DNA of 64,000 bases from the NCBI GenBank assembly GCA_033961575.1, contig CM066731.1, positions 138,005,001-138,069,000 on the forward strand, read 5' to 3'. Each line of letters starts with the position of its first letter. Positions within the stretch are counted from its first letter, which is position 1. Positions 57,701-64,000 of this stretch are shown here, piece by piece. The translations under genes and the position numbers were made by a program. This DNA is from Aselliscus stoliczkanus (Eukaryota > Chordata > Mammalia > Chiroptera > Hipposideridae). The notes under the pieces are model-generated. The model did no database searches, was not told the origin of the DNA, and worked only from the letters and a program-made list of their open reading frames with translations.

Positions 57701-59134
57701 TCTCTCTAGATGTACATGTTCTGGACATTTTATATAAATGGAGTTGTATAATATTTGATCTTTAATGACTGGCCTATTTACTTAGCATAATGTTTTTAAG
57801 GTGCTTTCATGTTATAACATGTAAAAAGTACTTCATTCTTTTTTTTTAATCGCTGAATAATATTCCATTGTAAGGATAATAATGCCTCATTTTGTTTATT
57901 CCACTCAGTTGATAGGACATTTGTGTTTTTCATTTTTTGACCATTATCAATAATGCTGCTGTAAACATTTGTGTACAAGTTTTTGTGTGCAGATATGTTT
58001 TTATTTCTCTTGGTTATATACCAGGGAGTGGAATTGCTGGGCCAAATGGTAACTAACAGTTTGAAGAACTGCCAGGCTATTTTCCAGAGCTCAGAATTTT
58101 TCAACCATAGCAGAACTCAAAGAAAGTAACTTGCTTAAAATTCAAGGAGGCTAATAATGTAGCAGTAACTTAATGAATTCTGCTAGAGCTGTCAAGTTAG
58201 ATAAGAATTTGTTCCTAAAGAAATTAATCACTACCACAAACGGATAATTTAGGAATTATGTTTTCAGTGCTCTAAGAATTTTGTTTGGCATTTGTGCCAT
58301 ATTGTGAATGAAAATATAATCAGTTGAGATTTAAAATTTTTATTGTAATAATTAGTAAAAGACAGGATTTTGGATAAACTTAAATTTTAAGTAATGTTTA
58401 AAATTACATAAATACATCCTTATTGTCAGGAAATATAGAAAGCATGAAGAATCAAATTTTAAATCCCTGTAATCTTTTTATAACTATGTGTATCACTTGT
58501 TTGTGTTTTCCTGTATATACCTTTGTGTATGTATACATAAACACAAAAGTAAAACACTTAAAGCAAAATTGGGTTCACATTAGATGTACTTTTTCCAAGG
58601 CGGTTTTTAACAGTAATATTATTTTAGTGCTTATGGCTATGCCAGGTACTTTCTAAGCATTTCATGTGTTTTAATCTATTCAAGCATTATGACTTGCTGA
58701 GGTGTTGGTGTTACTATTACTCTTAGTTTACAGATGGGAAAATGGAGGTACAGGAAAGTTCAGTTACTTGTTCATGGCCAAATAGCTAGTAAATTGCAGA
58801 ATTAGGAAATTTGGATGTGCTGTAACACTACTGTTCAGTACCTTTCGATACACAAATCTTTGTTTGCCTATGTAATTACTATAGCAGCTTCCTAGAAGTG
58901 TATTACTGGTTTGATATGCGATTTAAATGCATTCCTCCACACCCCCTCCCACCCAAAAAGAACTGTAACAATGGCTTACAGAAAGAAATAGATATATGTT
59001 CATGGAAAGCACCTATGCATCACAGAAAATTATTTCAGCTATTTAAAATAATGGTATCACTTTTATATTTTACAGATAAACCACATAATCCTATGGTAAA
59101 TGCTGGAGCAATTGTTGTGACTTCATTAATAAAG
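30296..59134 (+). CDS. GLS: glutaminase, kidney-type, mitochondrial (5' part, exons 1-7 of a longer gene)
   Basis: Phosphate-activated glutaminase hydrolyses glutamine to glutamate and ammonia in mitochondria, feeding the TCA cycle and neurotransmitter glutamate. Seven exons join in frame (410+97+122+130+80+164+59 nt = 354 codons). They follow the human protein closely from [15 protein letters not shown] to [12 protein letters not shown]. The active-site residues present are Tyr257, Ser294, Lys297 and Asn343, corresponding to human Tyr249, Ser286, Lys289 and Asn335. The offset of eight is exactly the extra polyglutamine in exon 1. Exons carrying the remaining active-site residues and the KGA/GAC alternative C-termini are outside the window. 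No disabling change is seen. The coordinates span introns. Confidence 0.97.
30571..30590 (+). repeat. CAG repeat in GLS exon 1 (polyglutamine), approximate bounds
   Basis: Eight pure CAG codons directly after CAG CCG, within about 30565-30590, roughly 440 bases downstream of the 5' UTR GCA repeat. Human GLS lacks this run, so it is a lineage-specific microsatellite in coding sequence. It sits in the low-complexity Pro/Ala segment between the presequence and the folded domains. Confidence 0.9.
32352..32530. mobile_element. Tigger/pogo-like DNA transposon remnant
   Basis: The left end GCATATCTCACATATAGTGG and the right end (reverse complement begins TACAAGTATATCTCATTTTA, then TTGCACTTTGCTTTATTGTA) resemble the termini of Tigger-family non-autonomous elements. 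Diverged, no coding capacity. Confidence 0.6.
34230..34445 (+). mobile_element. old LINE-1 3' fragment
   Basis: Includes AACTTGTACATTGCTGGTGG, AAGTATAAATTGATTCAG and TACTTTGGAGGGCATTCTGG, a familiar old-L1 ORF2 3'/UTR segment in sense orientation. Confidence 0.65.
36140..36470 (+). mobile_element. old LINE-1 3' fragment (diverged)
   Basis: TGGAATGGTTAAGTAAATTA and the following TATGGTATATACACATGAGA resemble the L1 3'-terminal consensus. CCATTTTTAAGTGTACAATT near 36432 resembles another L1 3' segment in the opposite sense. Boundaries uncertain. Confidence 0.45.
37480..38145. repeat. possible LTR-like or other interspersed repeat
   Basis: A block with AAGTCTTAAAGGAGTTTATTTG-type wording followed by ~500 bp that differs in composition from its surroundings and ends near CCACACAGCA. 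It resembles LTR sequences I have seen but lacks a verified terminal duplication. The 71-residue open frame at 37494 is inside it. Low certainty. Confidence 0.3.
38150..38300 (+). repeat. MIR-type fragment
   Basis: GACATTGGACATGCTGCTTG then CTTATCTGTAAAATTGGAGA, a sense-orientation MIR core. Confidence 0.6.
38662..38791 (-). mobile_element. third tRNA-like SINE type
   Basis: On the minus strand: GGGTCGGCCGAATGGCTCAG, TTGGTTAAGAGATTGCTC, later GCGGTTCGAGGCCAGCCC (B-box-like), ending in a poly(A) that appears as the T-run at 38643-38661. The head is tRNA-like but the body differs from both other SINE families in the window. Confidence 0.7.
38822..38921 (-). mobile_element. tRNA-derived SINE, short form, 5'-truncated
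   Basis: The T-run 38822-38845 is the poly(A) tail; GGGCAGTGTCACTGGCCCTC follows, and the copy ends near 38921 without the GGCCGGCC head. A second T-run follows it. Confidence 0.85.
41040..41340 (+). repeat. MIR-type SINE
   Basis: Sense-orientation MIR: GGCTTGAACTGTGGATTCAG, GAGCCTCAGCTTCCTCATTT, GTGAAATGGGGATAATG. Confidence 0.75.
42385..42570 (-). repeat. MIR-type SINE
   Basis: CCATTTCTCAGATGAGGAAA and AATCCTTACAATAACCCTGG, reverse-orientation MIR, about 500 bp upstream of GLS exon 2. Confidence 0.75.
43068..43164 (+). CDS. GLS: GLS coding exon 2
   Basis: Completes Asn137 and encodes [20 protein letters not shown] through HKFIT (to residue 169), matching human GLS. Acceptor TTTAG|T after a pyrimidine tract; donor ACA|GTAAGT, intron phase 0. 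It belongs to the N-terminal helical region that precedes the catalytic domain. Confidence 0.96.
43165..43520 (+). other. GLS intron 2 (356 bp)
   Basis: Short intron from GTAAGT to AACAG. No repeat insertion seen, in contrast to its neighbours. Confidence 0.9.
43521..43642 (+). CDS. GLS: GLS coding exon 3
   Basis: Encodes [20 protein letters not shown] through [20 protein letters not shown] plus two bases of the next lysine (to residue 209+2 nt), identical to the human wording as I recall it. Acceptor AACAG|G; donor AA|GTAAAA. Part of the N-terminal EF-hand-like helical bundle. Confidence 0.96.
44555..44653 (-). mobile_element. tRNA-derived SINE, short form
   Basis: T-run then GAGGGCAGTGTCACTGGCCC through CCACTGGGCCGGCCC. 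Flanked by ACGCTGCACTTTT (from about 44543 and again from 44654). Confidence 0.9.
47164..47246. mobile_element. 83-bp mariner-like hairpin MITE in GLS intron 3
   Basis: Same family as the element at 15813, in the opposite orientation: TGTCGGAAAAGTCATGATG at the left and the inverted TGTCATGACCTTTCCGACAA at the right. The two ends pair around a ~30-base loop. It lies in sense-transcribed intron sequence. Confidence 0.85.
47525..48836. mobile_element. palindromic mariner remnant (two inverted 3' halves)
   Basis: The ends are inverted repeats (CGAGGTGTGATCAAA… at 47525; reverse of CGAGGTATGCTCAAAC… ending 48836). Each arm encodes the C-terminal half of a mariner transposase reading inward from its own end. 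The left arm, on the minus strand, shows [25 protein letters not shown] and [19 protein letters not shown]. The right arm, on the plus strand, shows LAPCDF, FFPKV and a matching end. Both contain stops. The arms run about 47525-47853 and 48095-48836 (the latter split by a SINE), with roughly 150-240 bp between. No N-terminal DNA-binding half is recognised, so it is a dead foldback derivative. Confidence 0.8.
48351..48781 (-). mobile_element. tRNA-derived SINE, long form, nested in mariner remnant
   Basis: Full-length long form with the GGCCGGCC head at the right. Flanked by CTGTAATAAATTTTTTTT (from 48334 and from 48782). It inserted into the right arm of the mariner palindrome, so it is younger. 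Confidence 0.92.
49598..49727 (+). CDS. GLS: GLS coding exon 4
   Basis: Encodes (K)[19 protein letters not shown] through [13 protein letters not shown] (to residue 253), matching human GLS. Acceptor CCACAG|A; donor AAG|GTAATG, phase 0. Start of the catalytic, serine-hydrolase-like domain. Confidence 0.96.
49728..50459 (+). other. GLS intron 4 (732 bp)
   Basis: GTAATG to GATTAG. A/T-rich, no repeat recognised. Confidence 0.9.
50460..50539 (+). CDS. GLS: GLS coding exon 5
   Basis: Encodes [20 protein letters not shown] and CTVDGQ plus two bases of Arg280. Tyr257 (in ADYIP) corresponds to active-site Tyr249 of human GLS. Acceptor GATTAG|G; donor AG|GTGAGT. Confidence 0.96.
50693..51013. mobile_element. 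321-bp hAT-type MITE
   Basis: Terminal inverted repeats CAGGGGCCTGCAAAC… and the inverted …CAGTTTGCCGACCCTC. Sub-terminal inverted blocks also occur (GCTCGCGAACCACATGCAGC versus AAGAGCCACATGTGGCTCAT). It is flanked by an 8-bp near-identical duplication ATCTAGGA / ATCTAGTA (50685-50692, 51014-51021), the hallmark of hAT insertion. No coding capacity. Confidence 0.85.
51044..51140 (+). mobile_element. tRNA-derived SINE, short form
   Basis: GGGCCGGCCGAGTGGCGC head through GACACTGCCCTC and poly(A). ATGATGTG is repeated on both sides (before about 51044 and after the A-tail near 51166). Confidence 0.9.
51345..51457 (-). mobile_element. tRNA-derived SINE, short form
   Basis: T-run then CTGAGGGCAGTGTCACTGGC to GCCACTTGGCTGGCCC. 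A weak duplication CAGAAA flanks it. Confidence 0.88.
51803..51905 (+). mobile_element. tRNA-derived SINE, short form
   Basis: GGGGCCGGCCGAGTGGCGCG head, GACACTGCCCTC and A-tail. A near copy of AACATACGG flanks it as AACACGG. It is paired with the opposite-orientation SINE starting about 20 bp downstream. Confidence 0.9.
51920..52028 (-). mobile_element. tRNA-derived SINE, short form
   Basis: T-run then GAGGGCAGTGTCACTGGCCC to CCACTCGGCTGGCC. GTAGTCC / GTAGCCC flank it. With the preceding element it forms an inverted pair. Confidence 0.9.
53140..53303 (+). CDS. GLS: GLS coding exon 6 with the catalytic serine
   Basis: Completes Arg280 and encodes [20 protein letters not shown] through NKLFLNED (to the first base of Asp335). 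Ser294 and Lys297 in QSCVKP are the nucleophile and general base (human Ser286, Lys289). One clear difference from human: HSIGD for HSTGD. Acceptor AAATAG|G; donor G|GTAAGA. An open frame that runs through the donor into the intron is not the mature product. Confidence 0.97.
53805..53934 (+). mobile_element. tRNA-derived SINE, short form
   Basis: GGGCCGGCCAAGTGGCGC head to GACACTGCCCTC, then an A-rich tail with AAC repeats. Perfect 16-bp target duplication AAGATACTGTATTTGC (53789-53804, 53935-53950). Confidence 0.93.
54630..55071 (-). mobile_element. tRNA-derived SINE, long form
   Basis: Full-length long form, flanked by TGAATTAATTGATTTT (54614-54629, 55072-55087). The open frames on the + strand are its GC-rich body read in antisense. 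Confidence 0.93.
55680..55775 (-). repeat. LINE-1 3' UTR fragment
   Basis: AGTTTCAGGTATACACTATAG resembles the AGTTTCAGGTGTACAACACA block in the 3' UTR of the full-length L1 at 6434. Short and diverged. Confidence 0.5.
57480..58110 (-). mobile_element. old LINE-1 3' end (ORF2 end and 3' UTR)
   Basis: Antisense L1: AACAGCTTTATTGACATATA, later CACCCATTTAAAGTGTACAG, TAATATTCCATTGTAAGGAT and GGAGTGGAATTGCTGGGCCA, all typical of old mammalian L1 3' ends. The 102-residue minus-strand frame at 57796-58104 is the decayed ORF2 C-terminus. Confidence 0.8.
58615..58805 (-). repeat. MIR-type SINE
   Basis: TATGCCAGGTACTTTCTAAG, then CAGATGGGAAAATGGAGGTA and GGCCAAATAGCTAGTAAATT. Confidence 0.7.
59076..59134 (+). 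CDS. GLS: GLS coding exon 7
   Basis: Completes Asp335 and encodes [19 protein letters not shown] (to residue 354). Asn343 in VNAGA corresponds to active-site Asn335 of human GLS. Acceptor TTACAG|A; donor AAG|GTAAAA, phase 0. Exon 8 (human wording begins QGVNNAEKF) was looked for and not found before 64000. Confidence 0.96.
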
Positions 59135-60289
59135 GTAAAATGTTGACATTTCCTTTTAACCTAGTAAATTTTTAAATAAGGCATAAAGGTGCATTTTGGA
59201 TTGTTTATGTAGAACTTTAAAAAGTTTTCTTTTGGTATTAAAAATATAATCTTGTGGTTTAAGGTTAGGCTGTTACTTATATCAAAATAAATGATAATTT
59301 CAAGGGCAGAATTAAAAACAGATGACTCATTGTAAATTTCAACAGTTACTCTTGACTTGAAGATCTGGCAAAAATTCAAAACGAAGTCTGGTGAACGTAG
59401 GCACAGAAGTTTTTCTTAAAGTTTTGATTTTTTTTTTTTTTTCCCCCCCGTCTTCCTTTTGGCTCTTCTAGAATGAACAGATTCAGAGTTAAAAGCATTT
59501 TGCTGTTTAATGTTTGTCACCAACATATGTAAGAACAAGTGTTCTGGTACTTTGCGTTAAGACAAAGTACATTTATTTACTCTTGAGTATTCTCAAGTCC
59601 TGTATACTTTCATGAGCTGTAATCATGATTTTTCATTTGAACTTGTTTTATTTGTTTTACTTCAATCAATAACTAAAATAAATAAGACTCATTCCAATTA
59701 TTAAGTTATACTTTGGTTTGCATTGTATGTTTTGATTTTTTTCTTTTTTAGTGTCTGATTTGCCTTAATAATTGGAAGCTCTAAAGTTTGAAATAGTATT
59801 TGAAAATGGTCCTATTGTGAAACTGTTTAGATTTTTTAATTTCTAGTTACAAATTTCATTTATTTTCAAATTTCATTTGTGTTTAGAACATTTATATACC
59901 TTAGTCAGTAAATCTGTGCCTATCCCAAACTTGAAAAAGAAAAGAAAAACTAAATGACTTTGTAGATGTATTACTGAGGATGGGATATCCTGGTTACACA
60001 AAGAATGTTTGAATGTAAATTATGCTCTTAGCACAATTAATAAAAATTCATCTAATTTATATACTAGAAATCCTCTCTTAACTTTCATGAATTTTATATG
60101 TTCATGAGAAAAGGCTTTTAAAATAGAACATTACTATCTTAAGAATATATGTATGTTTACTGGTTATTTTAGGGCAAATGCGTTGAAAGCATTGGCCCAC
60201 TCCATCCTTGTAACTCTAGTGAAATATATATTATAGCCAAGTGTTATTTTTTAATATAATTTATTTATTTATTTATTTACTTATTTATT

Positions 60290-60386
60290 TTGAGGGCAGT
60301 GTCACTGGCCCTCATATGTGGGACCCGAACCGGGGCCGCTGGATTCCCAAGCTAGTGCTTAACCACCATGCCACTCGGTCGGCCCC
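60290..60386 (-). mobile_element. tRNA-derived SINE, short form
   Basis: Preceded by a (TTTA)n run (60260-60289) that is its A-rich tail. GAGGGCAGTGTCACTGGCCC to CCACTCGGTCGGCCCC. TAATATAA flanks both sides. Confidence 0.9.
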
Positions 60387-60734
60387 TAATATAACTAATT
60401 TTAATAAGCTATGGAAATTTTCATTTTGCCCATAGCAACATCTAGTTATTCATGACTACCTTACATAAGAGGAAATTTGTCAGTTTGAGGTGAAAGGAAC
60501 TATTTGTTTATTGTAGAAAATTATAATATGAATATGTGCTAGGCACAGTCCTGCCTTCAGGTAGCTCACTTCATAGTGTGGGGTTAATACAAGTAAATGG
60601 GCCCTTACAAAGAAATGCAATAAATACCGCAATGAGTGAAAAGTCTCATTAGTAATTGTTAGATTTCAGCAAGTAACTTTTAAATTAGAGGTAAGGAAAG
60701 TTATTATAATACAATGTATGTGTTAATGCTCGAT

Positions 60735-60880
60735 GAGAAAACCATTAGAATGGTTCTGAACCTTTTTTGGGTCTTCCCAGAAAAAAGGGTTCACATAACA
60801 TGATTTTATATAAACTTTTGGGAGTTCACAGATCCTTTGACACTGATCCATGATCCCAGTTTAAGAACTCCTACACTGGA
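60735..60880. repeat. possible old DNA-transposon fragment
   Basis: TGGTTCTGAACCTTTTTTGG at one end and CCAGTTTAAGAACTCC at the other suggest inverted ends of the kind seen in old hAT MITEs. Diverged; weak call. Confidence 0.3.
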
Positions 60881-62971
60881 GACAGATTAACCTGGCACAC
60901 CAACAGTATTTTCAAGAAAAAAACATGTAAATGATTAATAGAAGCCTTACACATGCAGTTAAACCATCTTTTGTTTAATGATTCATGGGTTTAATATACC
61001 ACATCGAAATGCTGCATGTGGGAAATGCATGTCTGGTCATACCACACTGTCACTTCATTAGTTTCACTTACCATGTTCATTCAGAAGCCATAAGCTATGC
61101 ATTGGGCCTCATTAATTTGAGAACTTAGAAACATAATTAAAACATACGTACATGTGTGGTTAAGTGTCCAACAATGCAAAAATTTAACTGAGTCATCTTG
61201 TATTTACAAATTTGATCAGTGATTTTAAATTTATAAAAATTTTAAATTTACTGGCAAAGTTGGAAATGAGGCTTTGGGTATGGTTCATATTTAATTAAGG
61301 TCACTTTCTTTGAATTTTTATTTTGTTTTAAGAAGATGTTTCACAAATTTTGTTTTGTTTATATGAAGTTCATGTAAACTTTGGAAAGGTAACCTTGATA
61401 TACTGCTATAAAACTGACTGCCCCAGTCTAAAATACTTTTCTAAGACTCTTTAAAAAAGAATTCCTTAACAGATATCTGTATGTGATCTCTGCAAGTTGT
61501 ATGATCAGTTAATATTTATGAATTGGTAATTGAAATTGAGGTAATAAAACCGTAGCCAAAAGGGTTTTCAAACTTTATATATATTATAGATGCCGGGAGG
61601 AAACTGAAACTGATAGGTTCTAACAGCAGCAGAATTGGGCTTGAGCTAAATCTCCTAATTTTCTGTTTGTTGTTCACTGTAATTCATACTCTGCCATATT
61701 TAATGTAGATGTTTGCTGTTTCTCTTGATGACATCTTTGTCTTTACCTAGCCCAGTTATGTTGTTCAAAAAGCAGAAATTTTATTTTCTGAATTTTAATT
61801 TACACAAGAGGCACTGATTTATTGCCTTAAAAGTCACATTTGATTTTCAGTGGTGCATATAGTCATTCTTTAGACATTAATTAGTCAGTGCTAACTATCT
61901 GTTAACGAGCTGGGCCTCCTTCCTTGAGTACCTCAAGTGTGGATATTTTACAATGGCTACTAAATATGAATTCTGTTTTTTAGCTCTTTGAGTTGATGAC
62001 CATAAAGCTATTTTTTTCTTTCAAAATTCAAGACTTTAATGGTGCTATTAAAATATTTTCCTCATGTTACTCCCCTTCCCACACACAAAAAAAGTAGAGT
62101 CTTTAGTAAGACTCTTTATTTCATAATTTTGTAGTATTGATATTTTTTCCTTGTAGGATTTGGTGGTGATCCTCAGGAAATGGGGGAAGAGGCAGAGCAA
62201 ATGTTCAAAAGGATTAGCAGATTGTGGAAAAATAAAAAGGAGGATATGGACAGAAGGAACCTGTTGCATAAATTCTTAAGTACTAAACTTATAGGAAACC
62301 GCCATATTTAAAATTTTAAACAAAGCTATATAGGTAAATACCTTCATAAAAAAAAATGTCATTTTGTACATAAAATGCACATAATTAAAACCATAAAGGT
62401 ATTACTACACTGCCTCTCTTTTTCTCTATGGTAGCTACTAAATTTAAAGGAATACTTTGTGATGCAGTTTGTTTTATTTGATGATGATAATGTTGTTGTT
62501 TGATTTAAAGGAAAGAGGAAAAATAAATTTGAAAGGAGCACGGTTATTTTGGGTGAAACAGCAATATCCTTATGTAATTTTTTCTTTCCAGTGGTAACAA
62601 TATCACCTAGTTTTAGTTTAAAAGTTAGTTCTGGTGATAGCTCGAGCCTTAGGGTGGGAAAATAAGGACAATAAATTACAAGATAATTACCTTAATAAAA
62701 AGCACTTCTGCTTTTTTTATTTTAAAGGTAAACACTAGTTGCATTGTTTTCTATGTTTATGTATCTCTATTCTAGTTTTGTCATTTGAAGAAGTTTTTTT
62801 TTATTATTATTATTATTTGAGTAGTTTTGAATTTAAAAAATCAGTTTTTTTCCTCTCTCCCAAAAACAATTTAATCAGGCTTCACGAAAATCAAGAGAAA
62901 TTTAGTTAACATGTGTGTAATGCTCAGTTTGATCATGTAGCAATAACCTGTTAATCTTGCTTGTAAGCCAC

Positions 62972-62974
<3 letters not shown>

Positions 62975-63004
<30 letters not shown>

Positions 63005-63091
63005 AGTGTCACTGACCCTCATATGTGAGACCTGAACCGGGGCCGCTGGCTTCCCAAGCCAGTGCTTAACCACGGTGCCACTCGGCTGTCC
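62975..63091 (-). mobile_element. tRNA-derived SINE, short form
   Basis: A T-run of more than 25 then GAGGGCAGTGTCACTGACCC to CCACTCGGCTGTCC. TGTAAGCCACATTTTT flanks both sides (about 62962 and 63091). Confidence 0.92.
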
Positions 63092-64000
63092 TGTAAGCCA
63101 CATTTTTAAGGTAGTTGGTGGCTCTGGAGAGCAAGGAGCAATGGAGGATACTTTGGACTTGGTGACATTCATAAGAAAGGATTTATGTTAGTTTATTTAC
63201 TTCATGTTTATATTAGTTGATGCATTTGAGGGTTCTTTTAAATGAAAGATCATTTATTGCCAATGGAATTCACTTTTCTGTTACTTTATTTTTGGGGTTA
63301 ATCTATGAAAATACTAGATTTATTATAATCCTACAAGTATTTAGCTATAAAGTCTTTTCTGTAGCAAGATTAAACTGGGAGTATTTTATAACATCATTTT
63401 CAGTTATCTCTTTGCCTCTTTATGCCTCTTCCTCTGTTATCCCTTAATTTTCAGTTGGCTTTTACATCTCCATACTTTATGAATAGAATCAAGTGAATTA
63501 CACATATGAATGGAATCAAGTTAATTACACACTGATTAAGGCAGTGACTTTACATGAGTCATTTTTATATTAAATTTTTTGGCAGCTGTCCGTTAACAGT
63601 GATATTTTCATCTGTTAAAGTGTATAATACATGATTCAATTCATGATTATGTTATAAAAAACAGGTTGTAAAAGCATTTCAGTATAGTTATATTAATTAT
63701 TTTATTAGCCAGTGGTAAAACTCAGCACCTCTTTATGAAATTTTCATTCCTAAATTTTCAAAGGAATGTAAATTCTTTAACTTGTTAGGTATGGTTATAG
63801 AAAAATAAATTGGTATCATTTTCTAATCTCAGGGTCTGATTACTACCCTTTTGAAAAAAACCACATGGTTTGATTTTTAAAAGTCATCTGGTGAAGAAAT
63901 TTTGGTAAAAGAATTTTGTCCAATTTTTTTTTTAAGTTTTTCAACTACACTTACTGTAACTTTTTCAAGATGAGAATAACATATCTAGTAAATGCTGCAC

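Larger units (their letters stand above)
53304..59075 (+). other. GLS intron 6 (5.8 kb)
   Basis: GTAAGA to TTTTACAG. Contains a short SINE (53804), a long SINE (54630), an old L1 3' piece (57480-58110) and a MIR (58620). Confidence 0.9.
59135..64000 (+). other. GLS intron 7 (start; at least 4.9 kb)
   Basis: Starts GTAAAA and runs off the window. A/T-rich, with a T/C run near 59430-59450, two short SINEs (60290, 62970) and a TTA microsatellite near 62800. No exon seen. Confidence 0.85.

Noticed and set aside
59135..64000. Search for GLS exon 8
   Set aside because: No segment encodes the expected QGVNNAEKF start after an acceptor; the exon lies beyond the window.

Overview
The window is mammalian nuclear DNA. 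The only host protein-coding gene I can support is the 5' half of GLS (kidney-type glutaminase), on the + strand from a CpG-island promoter near 29.5-31.2 kb to the end of the window. Seven coding exons are recognisable (30296-30705, 43068-43164, 43521-43642, 49598-49727, 50460-50539, 53140-53303, 59076-59134). They splice in frame into 354 residues, with GT/AG at every junction. The rest of the gene, including half of the active site, lies beyond 64000.

The organism is probably a bat, most likely of the rhinolophoid group. The young repeats are tRNA-derived SINEs with a GGCCGGCC head plus a second SINE resembling the horseshoe-bat Rhin-1 type. There are no primate, rodent, ruminant, carnivore or equid SINEs. 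A full-length, fairly young LINE-1 argues against a fruit bat. This assignment comes from recalled repeat families, not from a search.

Layout. 1-6350: intergenic, with an ancient L1 5'/ORF1 remnant (about 2190-4250), three young SINEs and a terminal-inverted-repeat DNA element interrupted by a Rhin-1-like SINE. 6354-15020: an 8.6 kb minus-strand LINE-1 with intact ORF1, an intact endonuclease domain, a broken reverse-transcriptase part and a 5' UTR of about 190-bp tandem monomers. A complete SINE is joined to its 5' end, and one pair of target-site duplications encloses both. 15021-29500: intergenic, only old MIR/L1 fragments and a small mariner-type hairpin element. 29500-31200: GLS promoter, 5' UTR with a GCA repeat and exon 1 with a CAG (polyglutamine) tract. 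31200-64000: GLS introns 1-7, holding many SINEs in both orientations, a palindromic mariner remnant, a hAT MITE and old L1 pieces.

GLS converts glutamine to glutamate and ammonia in mitochondria. Exon 1 supplies the targeting peptide, exons 2-3 the N-terminal helical region, and exons 4-7 the first part of the catalytic domain, including the Ser-x-x-Lys pair. The most unusual structures are the SINE-L1 chimera, the monomeric L1 promoter, the inverted mariner in intron 3, and the two triplet repeats around the GLS start codon. I found no bacterial-type operon, CRISPR array, rRNA or true tRNA gene.
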